From Sulfitobacter sp. (GTDB lineage Bacteria > Pseudomonadota > Alphaproteobacteria > Rhodobacterales > Rhodobacteraceae), in contig JAGXFI010000004.1 in assembly GCA_024637305.1 (NCBI GenBank), forward strand, positions 1 through 39,637: a stretch of DNA of 39,637 bases. The letters are read 5' to 3'. The notes beneath the pieces were generated by a model. The model had not been told where the DNA came from and made no database searches. It was given only the letters and a program-made list of their open reading frames with translations. Of the stretch, positions 18,079-27,117 are shown in pieces; position 1 is the first letter of the stretch; every line of letters starts with the position of its first letter. A program made the translations under genes and the position numbers.

Positions 18079-20631
18079 ATGCGCGACGCCGCCCCTCAGA
18101 CGACCTATCTGGCCGATTACACACCCTTCGGCTGGCTGGTAGAGAGCGTGGATCTGCATTTCGCGCTTGCCCCCCATGCCACCCGCGTCCGCAGCACAAT
18201 CCGTTTTGTCCCCGATCGCACCGCGCCGAAGCAGGAATTCTTCCTTCATGGCGAGGGGCTCGACCTTATTTCGGCCCGCGTAGACGGTGCGCCCGTCACA
18301 CCCGACGTAAAGCCCGATGGCTTGACCTGCGTCGTCCCCGAAACCCCTTTCACTTGGGAAGCCGAAGTGGAGATCGACCCCGCGAGCAACACCGCGCTGG
18401 AAGGGCTGTACCAATCGAACGGCATGTATTGCACCCAATGCGAGGCTGAAGGGTTTCGAAAGATCACGTTCTATCCCGACCGCCCCGACGTGATGAGCAT
18501 CTTTACGGTCACCATCGAAGGACCCCACCCCGTTTTGCTGTCCAACGGCAACCCGGTCGAAACAGGCGAAAACCACGCAAAATGGCATGACCCCTGGCCC
18601 AAGCCCGCATATCTTTTTGCGCTGGTAGCGGGCGATCTTGTCGCCCACACAGACAGCTTCACCACGAAATCGGGGCGCGATGTAACGCTGAACCTTTATG
18701 TCCGCCCCGGCGACGAAGGCAAATGCGCCTTCGGGATGCAGGCGCTCAAGGCATCGATGCGCTGGGACGAAAAGGTCTACGGGCGCGAATACGATCTGGA
18801 CCTTTTCAACATCGTGGCGGTGGACGATTTCAACATGGGCGCGATGGAAAACAAGGGTTTGAACATCTTCAACTCTTCAGCCGTTCTCGCCTCCCCCGAA
18901 ACCTCCACCGATATGAATTTCGAGCGGATCGAAGCCATCATCGCGCATGAGTATTTTCACAACTGGACCGGCAACCGCATTACCTGCCGCGACTGGTTCC
19001 AGCTTTGCCTAAAGGAAGGGCTGACGGTGTTCCGGGACAGCCAGTTCACCTCGGACCTGCGCTCTGCCCCGGTCAAACGCATTGGTGACGTGATCGAGCT
19101 GCGCGCCCGCCAGTTCCCCGAGGATCAGGGGCCGCTTGCCCATCCCGTTCGGCCCGAAAGCTTTCAGGAGATCAACAATTTCTACACCGCCACCGTGTAT
19201 GAAAAAGGTGCCGAAGTGATCCGCATGCTGAAAACGGTGGTCGACGACGATGCCTACTACCGCGCGCTCGATCTCTATTTCGACCGGCACGACGGACAGG
19301 CCTGTACGATCGAAGACTGGCTGAAAGTGTTCGAGGACACGACAGGTCGCGATCTGTCACAGTTCAAGCGCTGGTATTCCCAAGCCGGCACGCCACACCT
19401 GTCCGTGACCGAAGACTGGCAGGACGGCAAACTGACGCTCACCTTTCGTCAACACACACCGCCCAGCAAGGCCACGCCGAACCCGCAACCTCATGTGATC
19501 CCCATCGCGGTCGGACTGATCAGCCCGAATGGCGACGAAGTCGCGCAGACCCGTCTGCTGGAAATGACCGAGCCCGAGCAAAGTTTTGTATTTGACGGCC
19601 TTGGCGCGCGGCCGGTCGCGTCGATCCTGCGTGACTTCTCCGCGCCCGTGATACTGGAACATGATCTCAGCGGCGCAGACCGCGCACATCTCCTGGCCCA
19701 CGACACCGACCCTTTCAACCGTTGGGAAGCAGGCCGGACACTTGCACGCGACTCGCTGATCGCCATGATTACGGACGGGGCGGAGCCCGATCCCGGGTAT
19801 CTGCGCGGCCTGCACGCTGTTATCACCGACAGCTCGTCCGATCCCGCTTTCCGTGCGCTAATGCTGGGCCTGCCCGGCGACAACGATCTCGCCACGACGC
19901 TGCATAAGTCGGGCGTGACACCGGATCCCGACGCTATCTATACAGCGCGCGAGGCAATGCGCGACGCCCAGGCCGCCACCCTGGAGGATGACCTGCTGCA
20001 GCTTTACCAAGCGAACCTCGTCACGGACAGCTACGAACCGAACGCTGATCAATCCGGCAAGCGCAGTTTGGCAAATGGCATCCTGTCCCTCATGGCGCGC
20101 CGGGATCGCGGCACGCAGGCGGCGGCGCAATACGATGCGGCGACGAACATGACCCAGCAACTCAGCGCCCTTGGCATTCTGATCCATGCAGGCCAAGGCG
20201 ACGAAAAGCTAAAGGCGTTTGAAACGCAGTGGCACCACGACCGTCTGGTGATGGACAAATGGTTCGGCCTGCAGGTTTCTGCCGCATCACCGGACGACGC
20301 CGTGGGCGTGGCAGAAAAGCTGACGCAGCACCCAGATTTCAACTGGAAGAACCCCAACCGCTTCCGCGCTGTCTTTGGCAGCCTCGCGGCGCATCACGCG
20401 GGTTTTCATCACGCCTCCGGCAAGGGCTACGCCCTGCTGGCAGACTGGCTCATCCGGCTTGATCCGCTGAACCCGCAGACCACCGCGCGCATGTGTTCGG
20501 CGTTCCAGACATGGCGGCGCTATGACAAGGACCGCCAAGCGATGATCGGTACACAGCTTGACCGCATTCTCGCCACCGAAGGGCTCAGCCGTGATACAAC
20601 CGAAATGCTCACCCGTATTCGCCACGCATGA
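18079..20631 (+). CDS. pepN: Aminopeptidase N (M1 family)
   Basis: Zinc aminopeptidase of 850 residues that removes N-terminal residues from peptides in the cytoplasm; no signal peptide is present. The exopeptidase motif GAMENKG begins at residue 254. The zinc site is HEYFH at 290-294, with the third ligand Glu313 nineteen residues on (KEGLT). Length and the N-terminal QTTYLADYTPFGWLVESVDL match the proteobacterial PepN subfamily with its C-terminal helical domain ending at TRIRHA. CAGGAGAGA precedes the ATG at 18079; longer in-frame starts lack such a site. The last codons overlap the next gene as ATGA. Together with the peptide importer at the window start it would feed peptide use. Confidence 0.97.
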   Translation: MRDAAPQTTYLADYTPFGWLVESVDLHFALAPHATRVRSTIRFVPDRTAPKQEFFLHGEGLDLISARVDGAPVTPDVKPDGLTCVVPETPFTWEAEVEIDPASNTALEGLYQSNGMYCTQCEAEGFRKITFYPDRPDVMSIFTVTIEGPHPVLLSNGNPVETGENHAKWHDPWPKPAYLFALVAGDLVAHTDSFTTKSGRDVTLNLYVRPGDEGKCAFGMQALKASMRWDEKVYGREYDLDLFNIVAVDDFNMGAMENKGLNIFNSSAVLASPETSTDMNFERIEAIIAHEYFHNWTGNRITCRDWFQLCLKEGLTVFRDSQFTSDLRSAPVKRIGDVIELRARQFPEDQGPLAHPVRPESFQEINNFYTATVYEKGAEVIRMLKTVVDDDAYYRALDLYFDRHDGQACTIEDWLKVFEDTTGRDLSQFKRWYSQAGTPHLSVTEDWQDGKLTLTFRQHTPPSKATPNPQPHVIPIAVGLISPNGDEVAQTRLLEMTEPEQSFVFDGLGARPVASILRDFSAPVILEHDLSGADRAHLLAHDTDPFNRWEAGRTLARDSLIAMITDGAEPDPGYLRGLHAVITDSSSDPAFRALMLGLPGDNDLATTLHKSGVTPDPDAIYTAREAMRDAQAATLEDDLLQLYQANLVTDSYEPNADQSGKRSLANGILSLMARRDRGTQAAAQYDAATNMTQQLSALGILIHAGQGDEKLKAFETQWHHDRLVMDKWFGLQVSAASPDDAVGVAEKLTQHPDFNWKNPNRFRAVFGSLAAHHAGFHHASGKGYALLADWLIRLDPLNPQTTARMCSAFQTWRRYDKDRQAMIGTQLDRILATEGLSRDTTEMLTRIRHA

Positions 20632-21065
20632 ATGACGACACGTTTACCTTCCGGCGTACCGCGCGCAACTGGCCAACGCTGGTTGCCGTGCTGGCCGTAT
20701 GGGGCGCGCTGATCCTCGCCTATTTGGTGTTTGAGGCGTCGGGATGGATCGTCGGTATCCTTGGCCTTTTCACGCTGCCCGCCGTCTACGATCTGGGGCG
20801 GAACCCTACCGCTGGCGTGACGCTGAATTCCGACCGTTTGGATTGGTATTCGGGCCGTGTACACGCAGGGTTGGATCTGTCCGAAATCGACCATATCCGG
20901 CTCGATACCCGTCTCGACTTTTCTGTTCGTGCGACAGCGGTGCTGCATTCAGGGCGCAAGATACGCCTGCCCTTTGAATCGACGCCCCCGCACAGACCTT
21001 TCGAGGAAGTACTTAACGCAAACGGCGTCAAAACCGTACGGCATCATTTCTCGCTGATGCAGTAA
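20628..21065 (+). CDS. Two-helix membrane protein, PH-like tail, unknown function
   Basis: A 145-residue protein whose start overlaps the pepN stop (ATGA), so it is translated by coupling. It has a short N-terminal tail, then two adjacent hydrophobic segments (WPTLVAVLAVWGALILAYLV and GWIVGILGLFTLPAVYDL). The soluble C-terminal half is of mixed beta character (LNSDRLDWYSGRVHAGLDLS, AVLHSGRKIRLPFE), reminiscent of bacterial PH-like domains that sit after paired helices. I do not recognise a named family. The pairing with pepN is the only context. Downstream, inverted GC-rich sequences at 21079-21105 could form a weak hairpin without a U-run. Confidence 0.75.
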   Translation: MNDDTFTFRRTARNWPTLVAVLAVWGALILAYLVFEASGWIVGILGLFTLPAVYDLGRNPTAGVTLNSDRLDWYSGRVHAGLDLSEIDHIRLDTRLDFSVRATAVLHSGRKIRLPFESTPPHRPFEEVLNANGVKTVRHHFSLMQ

Positions 21066-21528
21066 GGTTTGGCGTGGTCCCGCCCCGCCTTATGGCGGCT
21101 GGCGGACCGGTTCATGGCCCTGAAACCAACTGGGATTACCTTTGAAAAAATAACGTCAACTATTCCTTAGGTTGTTTTTATGCGTTTTCATTCGTCACAA
21201 GTCCGCCAAAACTCAAAGCGCACTGCCTGATTGCGTCGAACAACTCGCAAAATGACCCGTCAGGGAATTCAGGCGGAAAACATAGGATTTTTGCTAATTT
21301 GTCTAGAATGTGAACTTTCTGGAATTTCGGAAACAACACCCGCGATATGAAGGCTTAACCGGTAATCCGTTCAACAGTAACTACCGAGCGTAGTAGGCAT
21401 CGCCCGATGTAATCTTCCTCAGGTTGAGCACGTTCCGCACCATCACCGCGCCCGCGCCACGATCTTGTCCCATTGTCCCGCCATACACTTCTCAATGAGC
21501 GTCACATGAGCTTATTCGGACGGAAGTA
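21066..21528. other. 463-bp intergenic region, AT-rich core
   Basis: No gene is supported here. About 21140-21330 is clearly AT-richer than its surroundings and probably contains the promoter for the gene at 21529. The GC-rich part at 21381-21491 reads on the minus strand as 36 sense codons ending in ...NLRKITSGDAYYAR and a stop, without a start or ribosome site. It could be the tail of a decayed gene. I found no tRNA, palindromic operator or clear -35/-10 pair. Confidence 0.5.
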
Positions 21529-22812
21529 ATGATTACAATGTTAACACGTATCCACCGCACGCTGTCCCGGCCCAAGGGTCAGGACCAGCGTGCGGCCATC
21601 CGTTCGGCGCAGGAATCGCCTGCTCTGACGGTGCCCGTTGCACCGCGCCTCTCGATCAAGGCACCGCCCTTGACCATCCCTTGCCCCGACCCGACCGGCG
21701 AGGATCGCATCCGTGATTCCCACCGGAACCGCGCCCTCAGACTTGTACGGCAAGAGCACTGGAAAGTGCTCGCCGAACTGATCCGCCACGCCGATACCGA
21801 ACGCAGCATGACACCTGGTGCAATGCCGGTTGCCGAGCTGCTTGCGTATGGCGCGCGCGCAGATGTTGTGCTGGCGGCGGAACACGCACTTTTTGATCCG
21901 CAACCGGACGACGAAACGCCCCTGCTGCGTGGTATAGAAGCTCTCGAATACGTGCTGGAAGACATGCCGCGCAATCCGGTTGTCGCGGCCATCGTGGCGC
22001 AGACACATATCGATATCGCCTGGGCCTGGCGCGGGACCGCCAAGGCGGCCCAGGTGGCCCCCCGTAACCGTGAAGCCTTTGATGCGCATTTCGCCCGCGC
22101 GCAGCAGATCCTTCAACCCTTTGCGCCTCTGGCGGAAACATCCCCCCTGATGGCAGCAACCTTCTGCGCACTTGTGGCGGGGACAACGACGACCTCACGC
22201 AACGTCGCGGACCGCTATGAACGGCTGATCGACCTCAACAGAGAGAACCCCGGCCCGATGAGGGCGATGGGCAATTACCTGTTGCCGCGCTGGGACGGGT
22301 CGCTGGGCACGCTCGAACTTGAGGCCCGCAGGACCGCTGCACGCACCCAGGACACATGGGGCGCGGGCGGTTACACATGGGTCATGTTTGACGCGATCTC
22401 TACCGATGACGAGGCCTGCGCGGCCGTTGACCTCACCTTTTTCACCGATGGTTTGCGCGACATCCTTTCGCGCCGCAAAGATCCGCATACGGCCAACCTG
22501 CTGGCGGCCTATTGCGCCAACACGATGGGACAGGCCGTTTCCGGCAATGACGCAGCGGATCAGAACCGGTCGCAGATCGCAGCCTGCGCCGCTTGGATCG
22601 TGCGCAATCACCTGACAGAGCTTCATCCGATGATCTGGGCCCATGCCGCGCAAGGGTTTGACAACAATTTGCGGATACGATCCGCCACACGCTTTGCTGC
22701 CGCCGGCCAGGCCGACGCGATGCGCTTTCTCACCTCAATATTTCAGGGCGAGATCGCGGATGGCAAACAGATCGTCTTTACCAAGGAAGGCCCTGTCGCC
22801 CAGACTTGCTAA
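21529..22812 (+). CDS. Conserved-looking hypothetical protein, helical-repeat type
   Basis: A 427-residue soluble protein I cannot assign. It has no signal peptide or membrane helix. The N-terminal 60 residues are basic and Pro-rich, probably disordered (SRPKGQDQRAAIRSAQESPA). From about residue 70 on it is almost all helix with Ala-rich repeats, like a TPR or SEL1-type solenoid. A PRWDGSLGTLELEARRTA stretch recalls the PRWGGS motif seen in DUF4034-type proteins, but only loosely. The start could be 21529 (MITMLTR) or 21538 (MLTR); GGACGGAAG at 21518-21526 fits either. Codon use looks like its neighbours. It stands alone after a long AT-rich spacer, about 110 bp before gatB. Confidence 0.75.
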   Translation: MITMLTRIHRTLSRPKGQDQRAAIRSAQESPALTVPVAPRLSIKAPPLTIPCPDPTGEDRIRDSHRNRALRLVRQEHWKVLAELIRHADTERSMTPGAMPVAELLAYGARADVVLAAEHALFDPQPDDETPLLRGIEALEYVLEDMPRNPVVAAIVAQTHIDIAWAWRGTAKAAQVAPRNREAFDAHFARAQQILQPFAPLAETSPLMAATFCALVAGTTTTSRNVADRYERLIDLNRENPGPMRAMGNYLLPRWDGSLGTLELEARRTAARTQDTWGAGGYTWVMFDAISTDDEACAAVDLTFFTDGLRDILSRRKDPHTANLLAAYCANTMGQAVSGNDAADQNRSQIAACAAWIVRNHLTELHPMIWAHAAQGFDNNLRIRSATRFAAAGQADAMRFLTSIFQGEIADGKQIVFTKEGPVAQTC

Positions 22813-22925
22813 GCCCGCTTCATTGATGCGGAACCCCAGAGATCGGGCCAATCCCTTCCTCTTGCAGCAGCCCCGCGTGGCGGCTATGACCGAAGGCAAT
22901 GTTTTCAGCCCAAACGAGGCCCGCA

Positions 22926-24437
22926 ATGCTCGATCTTTCCTACGACACGCCGACGCCCAAGACCATCGCCGGGGCCAAGCAGGACTGGGAGCTGGTGATC
23001 GGCATGGAAGTTCATGCTCAGGTCAAATCGAAATCCAAGCTGTTTTCGGGTGCTTCGACTTTATTCGGTGCCGAACCGAATTCAAATGTTGCGTTCGTCG
23101 ACGCCGCAATGCCGGGAATGTTGCCCGTCATCAACGAGTTCTGCGTCGAACAGGCGGTGCGGACCGGTTTGGGGCTGAAGGCACGTATCAACCTGACCTC
23201 CGCGTTCGACCGCAAGAACTATTTCTACCCCGACTTGCCGCAAGGCTATCAGATCAGCCAGCTTTATCACCCCATCGTGGGCGAAGGCGAGGTGTTGGTG
23301 GAAATGGGCGACGGAACTGCCCGTCTGGTGCGGATCGAACGGATTCACCTTGAACAGGACGCCGGAAAATCCATTCACGACATGGATCCGAACATGAGCT
23401 TTGTTGACCTCAACCGCACAGGCGTGGCCTTGATGGAAATCGTGAGCCGTCCCGATATTCGCGGCCCCGAAGAAGCCGCCGCCTATCTGGGCAAACTGCG
23501 GCAAATCCTGAGATACCTCGGGACATGCGACGGCAATATGCAGTCGGGTTCGATGCGCGCAGATGTGAACGTCTCGATCTGCGCCCCCGGAGCCTATGAG
23601 CGGTATCAGAGAACACAGGATTTCGCCCATCTCGGGACGCGCTGCGAGATCAAGAACATGAACTCCATGCGCTTCATCCAGCAAGCCATCGAGGTAGAGG
23701 CACGCCGTCAGATTGCCATCGTCGAGGCAGGCGGCGAAGTCGTGCAGGAGACACGGCTGTTCGACCCCGACAAAATGGAAACGCGCAGCATGCGGTCCAA
23801 GGAGGAGGCGCATGATTACCGGTACTTCCCCGATCCCGATCTGCTGCCGCTGGAGATCGAGCAGGCCTGGGTGGACGGCATCAAGGCCGCGCTTCCCGAA
23901 TTGCCGGATGCCAAGAAAGCGCGGTTTATCAGTGGTTTCGACCTCACGGACTATGACGCGTCTGTGTTGACTGCCGATCTGGAGTCGGCGCATTACTTCG
24001 AAGCTGTCGCAGCAGGCCGCGACGGGAAAATGGCCGCGAACTGGGTCATAAACGAGCTGTTCGGACGGCTGAAAAAGGACGACCGTGATATCGGCGGCAG
24101 CCCCGTCAGTCCGCAGCAGTTGGGCGGCATCATTGATCTGATCGCGTCAGACGCGATTTCCGGCAAGATCGCGAAGGACCTTTTTGAAATCGTCTATTCC
24201 GAAGGCGGCGATCCTGCGAAAATCGTCGAAGAGCGGGGTATGAAACAGGTCACGGACACCGGTGCCATCGAAGCCGCGGTCGACGCGATCATCGCCGCCA
24301 ACCCCGATCAGGTAGCCAAGGCACAGGCCAATCCCAAGCTGGCAGGCTGGTTCGTGGGTCAGGTGATGAAGGCGACGGGCGGCAAGGCCAATCCCAAAGC
24401 CGTCAATGAAATCGTCGCAGCAAAACTGGCAAACTGA
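22926..24437 (+). CDS. gatB: Asp-tRNA(Asn)/Glu-tRNA(Gln) amidotransferase subunit B
   Basis: Subunit B of GatCAB, 503 residues. It binds the misacylated tRNA and phosphorylates Glu-tRNA(Gln) or Asp-tRNA(Asn) so that ammonia from GatA can complete Gln-tRNA or Asn-tRNA. The kinase domain starts [20 protein letters not shown] and contains [16 protein letters not shown] and [12 protein letters not shown]. The C-terminal YqeY-like tail ends [18 protein letters not shown]. The ATG at 22926, with CGAGG upstream, gives the standard N-terminus; a frame start at 22899 would add nine residues. GatA and GatC are not here, as is common in alphaproteobacteria where gatB is separate. The thioesterase gene follows 41 bp on. 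Confidence 0.98.
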   Translation: MLDLSYDTPTPKTIAGAKQDWELVIGMEVHAQVKSKSKLFSGASTLFGAEPNSNVAFVDAAMPGMLPVINEFCVEQAVRTGLGLKARINLTSAFDRKNYFYPDLPQGYQISQLYHPIVGEGEVLVEMGDGTARLVRIERIHLEQDAGKSIHDMDPNMSFVDLNRTGVALMEIVSRPDIRGPEEAAAYLGKLRQILRYLGTCDGNMQSGSMRADVNVSICAPGAYERYQRTQDFAHLGTRCEIKNMNSMRFIQQAIEVEARRQIAIVEAGGEVVQETRLFDPDKMETRSMRSKEEAHDYRYFPDPDLLPLEIEQAWVDGIKAALPELPDAKKARFISGFDLTDYDASVLTADLESAHYFEAVAAGRDGKMAANWVINELFGRLKKDDRDIGGSPVSPQQLGGIIDLIASDAISGKIAKDLFEIVYSEGGDPAKIVEERGMKQVTDTGAIEAAVDAIIAANPDQVAKAQANPKLAGWFVGQVMKATGGKANPKAVNEIVAAKLAN

Positions 24438-24478
24438 TCTCGGTTTCAACACTCGGATACACCACAAGGACCTCTGCA

Positions 24479-24961
24479 ATGAATGCTCCCTTCCGCTCCA
24501 GCGCGCTGACGGTCCTGCCAGAATGGATCGACTTCAATGGCCATCTCAACATGGCCTATTATTCCGTCCTGATGGATCAATGCGCCGATCAAGCCTATCC
24601 ACTGTTGGGATTTGGCCCAGACTATCGCGACCGGACGGGCTGTACCACTTATGTGGCGGAATTCCATATCTGCTACCTGCGCGAGCTGCACGAAGGCGAT
24701 CGGGTGTACTGCACGTTCCAGCTTTTGGATTACGACGCCAAGCGGTTTCACCTTTATCAGGAGCTTTGGCACGAGGACGGTTGGCGCGCGGCCACAGGCG
24801 AGGCGTTGACCCTGCACGTCGATCAGACCGGTCCGCGCGTCGCGGCGATGCCCGAAGAAATCCAGTCGAGGCTGGCTGCGATGAAGGAAACCCATGCCGG
24901 ATTGCCTTGGCCGGACAAAGCAGGGCGCAAGATCGGCATCGGTGCAAACCAGGTGCAGTGA
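24479..24961 (+). CDS. Hotdog-fold thioesterase family protein
   Basis: A 160-residue cytoplasmic acyl-CoA thioesterase candidate of the 4HBT/YbgC-like type. The helix-start motif WIDFNGHLNMAYYSVLMDQ holds the Asp-x-Asn-Gly-His-x-Asn pattern of the active site. The beta-sheet core follows (YVAEFHICYLRELHEGDRVY, FQLLDYDAKRFHLYQELW). This subgroup includes carnitine- and betainyl-CoA thioesterases in proteobacteria, but no carnitine genes lie nearby, so the substrate is open. AAGGAC sits eight bases before the ATG. It may be read through from gatB, 41 bp upstream. Confidence 0.85.
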   Translation: MNAPFRSSALTVLPEWIDFNGHLNMAYYSVLMDQCADQAYPLLGFGPDYRDRTGCTTYVAEFHICYLRELHEGDRVYCTFQLLDYDAKRFHLYQELWHEDGWRAATGEALTLHVDQTGPRVAAMPEEIQSRLAAMKETHAGLPWPDKAGRKIGIGANQVQ

Positions 24962-25022
24962 CCCTTTTCCAGACGGCGCCTGCCTGCTATCAATCCGGAT
25001 AAGGCAAACCAAGGTCTCTTAG

Positions 25023-25430
25023 ATGTCGCGATACGAGTACAAGGTCGTCCCCGCCCCGCTCAAGGGTGTCAAGGCAAAGGGGCTGCGGACAGCCGAAGCA
25101 CGGTTTTCGCACACATTGCAGGAACTCATGAACCAGATGGCCGCTGATGGCTGGGAATATCAGCGTGCCGAGACGCTGCCCAGTCAGGAGCGCTCAGGGT
25201 TGACGGGCACCACAACGGTGTGGCGCAATGTGCTGATCTTCCGTCGGGCGGCCGCGGCTGATACGCCTGATTTCAAACCGGAGCTTTTACCGGCACCGGA
25301 ACATGAAGCAGGTCCGGGCGACACGGCTGCGAAATCAAACGATCTCGAAGACACCAGCGAAGGCAGTAAGGTCAGTGCGTCACTGAGCCTGCTCGCGGCC
25401 AAGCGGAACATTGCCAGACCGTCGGATTAG
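25023..25430 (+). CDS. DUF4177 domain-containing protein
   Basis: A 135-residue protein. The first 75 residues match the small DUF4177 fold: YEYKVVPAP at the start, then LQELMNQMAADGWEYQRAET and TVWRNVLIFRR. The rest (about 60 residues) is a low-complexity acidic linker followed by SLSLLAAKRNIARPSD, a short basic helix conserved-looking at the very C-terminus. Function is unknown. It follows the thioesterase by 61 bp and is convergent with bolA, whose stop is only 9 bp away, with no visible terminator between them. Confidence 0.85.
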   Translation: MSRYEYKVVPAPLKGVKAKGLRTAEARFSHTLQELMNQMAADGWEYQRAETLPSQERSGLTGTTTVWRNVLIFRRAAAADTPDFKPELLPAPEHEAGPGDTAAKSNDLEDTSEGSKVSASLSLLAAKRNIARPSD

Positions 25431-25439
25431 GACGCACCG

Positions 25440-25697
25440 TTAATCCGTGATATCCATCGACAGCGCGTGAATGCGGCCGATCAGATCGGATCCAAGGGCG
25501 GCATGAACGGCCCGGTGCCGCGCAAGGCGGTTCATCCCCTTGAAATCAGGCGAGGCAATGGTCAGATCGAAATGCGTCTGCCCCCCTTCGCGAAACCCCG
25601 CGTGGCCGCGATGTGCCTCGCTGACGTCCTCAACGGACAGTTCTTTCACTTCGAATGCCAAACGCAGCGCGCTTTCGATTTCGTCTTTAACCAACAT
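25440..25697 (-). CDS. BolA family protein
   Basis: An 85-residue BolA/IbaG-type protein, which works with monothiol glutaredoxins in iron-sulfur cluster handling and iron signalling. The family core is clear: the conserved His of HAGFREGGQTHFDLTIASPDF, then RLARHRAVHAALGSDLIGRIHALSM. It has the [H/C]-loop length of the BolA1 type. The ATG at 25697 lacks a strong ribosome site. It is divergent from the J-domain gene at 25792 with 94 bp between the starts, a pairing I recall as common in Rhodobacteraceae, so the two may share a control region. Confidence 0.93.
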   Translation of the reverse strand: MLVKDEIESALRLAFEVKELSVEDVSEAHRGHAGFREGGQTHFDLTIASPDFKGMNRLARHRAVHAALGSDLIGRIHALSMDITD

Positions 25698-25791
25698 TGC
25701 GTGATTTACGGGAAATATTTCGTCCCGCCCCCTTCAATCTCTCAGCCCAACCTCTAAAGTGATCGGCCTGAGTCGGAAAGGTTTTTGCTCC

Positions 25792-26418
25792 ATGTCCAAA
25801 AGCGACCCCTTTGGTTTCGATATGTCCGTGTCTTCGGCCAAGAAGAAGAACCCGCGTGGCCGTCGCGGCATGTCGGGGGCGTCGGAAACGTCGCGCCGCA
25901 TCTGCGATCATGAGGGCTGCGACGAACCTGGCAAGTTTCGCGCGCCAAAGGCACCCGATGTGCTGGATGACTACTTCTGGTTCTGCCAGCAGCATGTGCG
26001 GGAATATAACCTGAAGTGGAATTTCTTTGACGGCACCACCGAGGCGGAGTTGAACGCGAAGCTGTCCAGCGACAAGGTATGGGAGCGCCCAACAAAACCG
26101 CTGGGCGACCCGGAGGCACGGGCTTGGGCGCGACTGGGTATCGAGGACCCGCATCAGGTGCTCGGGGCCAATGCCACGCAAAATCCCGGTCGCGGGCCGC
26201 AGGCAGGGCGACGCCTGCCTCCGACCGAGCGGCGCGCGTTGGAGATCCTGGATGCCCGTGACACCATGACCAAACCCGAGGTGCGCAAGATCTACAAGGC
26301 GCTGATCAAGGTACTGCACCCTGACATGAACGGGGGTGACCGCAGCCAGGAAGAGCAGTTGCAACAGGTTGTCTGGGCTTGGGAACAGGTCAAGGGCAGC
26401 CGCAACTTCAAAGATTAG
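25792..26418 (+). CDS. J-domain-containing protein
   Basis: A 208-residue co-chaperone candidate. The J-domain is at the C-terminus, not the N-terminus: KPEVRKIYKALIKVLHPDMNGGD with the HPD triad at 176-178. The N-terminal half has a basic tail (SSAKKKNPRGRRGMSG) and a small cysteine/histidine segment, RRICDHEGCDEPGKFRAPKAP ... FWFCQQHV, which could hold a metal ion. It lacks the G/F region and zinc fingers of true DnaJ, so it probably recruits DnaK to a particular client. The ATG at 25792 follows AAAGG. BolA is divergent, with the receiver gene and cobS/cobT downstream. A client role in cobaltochelatase assembly is only suggested by position. Confidence 0.85.
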   Translation: MSKSDPFGFDMSVSSAKKKNPRGRRGMSGASETSRRICDHEGCDEPGKFRAPKAPDVLDDYFWFCQQHVREYNLKWNFFDGTTEAELNAKLSSDKVWERPTKPLGDPEARAWARLGIEDPHQVLGANATQNPGRGPQAGRRLPPTERRALEILDARDTMTKPEVRKIYKALIKVLHPDMNGGDRSQEEQLQQVVWAWEQVKGSRNFKD

Positions 26419-26742
26419 GTTCAACCGCCTGCGAATGACTTACACAGCGAAAGCTGACAGCCTTGGTATGAGAAAACTTCTCTGCGAGGCCATTCAGCCC
26501 TTTGCTGAACCAAAGGCCCGCCATGCAGCACAGGCAAAACGGGCGTGATCTGCAAATTTCGGCATCAAACATCAGTTTGGTTCCCACACATATCAATTTA
26601 AAAATGACATGCGCTGCCCTCCGCCGCTGCGCGCGCATGTTTTGCGCAATTTGACGCTCAAAACTCACTCACCTTCAGGTTGTTAACCGCAATTTAGGAT
26701 TCTGTGCTCTTATTTGGATGTGTAATTAACGAGGATTCGAAA
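26419..26742. other. Intergenic region before the receiver gene, with a CtrA-like half-site pair
   Basis: This 324-bp gap holds no supported gene. At 26683-26697, TTAA-N7-TTAG differs from the alphaproteobacterial CtrA box (TTAA-N7-TTAA) in one base and is about 45 bp before the receiver ATG. GAGG upstream of 26743 is its ribosome site. Nothing else stands out. Confidence 0.35.
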
Positions 26743-27117
26743 ATGCGTTGTTTGATCGTTGAACCAGATGCTGGCCTTTGCAGCGCTTTGAGTGACAGCA
26801 TCCTGGAGCTTGGCCACAGTGCAGTTTGCACGCCCACCCCCGCCGACGCGGAGCGCAGGATGCGGATGGTCGAATTCGACATTCTCATGATTGATCATAA
26901 TCTGCCCGGTGGTCAGGCACAGCGGTTGATGCGCATTTTCCAGTCCCTCCGCCCCGAAGCCCATGTGCTGCGACTCACAGGTTGCGAGGTCTACCCTGAC
27001 GGGCAAGGTGCGCGGTTGGCTCCGCATATTCTGCGGTTGCTCGCAGGCCAGCAGGGCCCCATTGTTCCTCCCAAACGCCCCGGACCCCTCGCCACCGCGA
27101 TGGCCTGGTTGACTTGA
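26743..27117 (+). CDS. Stand-alone response-regulator receiver domain, degenerate
   Basis: A 124-residue single-domain protein with the receiver fold: MRCLIVEPDAG at strand 1, FDILMIDHNLPGG (phospho-acceptor candidate Asp51) and VLRLTG (Thr79). The acidic pair that binds magnesium is reduced to Glu7-Pro8 (normally two acids), and the conserved Lys near strand 5 is missing. It may therefore be unphosphorylated, or regulated by binding alone. No output domain, and no histidine kinase nearby. The ATG at 26743 has GAGG eight bases upstream; a GTG at 26704 would add a hydrophobic, unlikely extension. A CtrA-like site lies upstream. cobS follows 162 bp on. Confidence 0.75.
   Translation: MRCLIVEPDAGLCSALSDSILELGHSAVCTPTPADAERRMRMVEFDILMIDHNLPGGQAQRLMRIFQSLRPEAHVLRLTGCEVYPDGQGARLAPHILRLLAGQQGPIVPPKRPGPLATAMAWLT

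Noticed and set aside
21306..21330. Possible SOS (LexA) box GAAC-N7-GAA in the AT-rich spacer
   Set aside because: The second half-site is GAAT rather than GAAC, and the downstream gene has no link to DNA repair.
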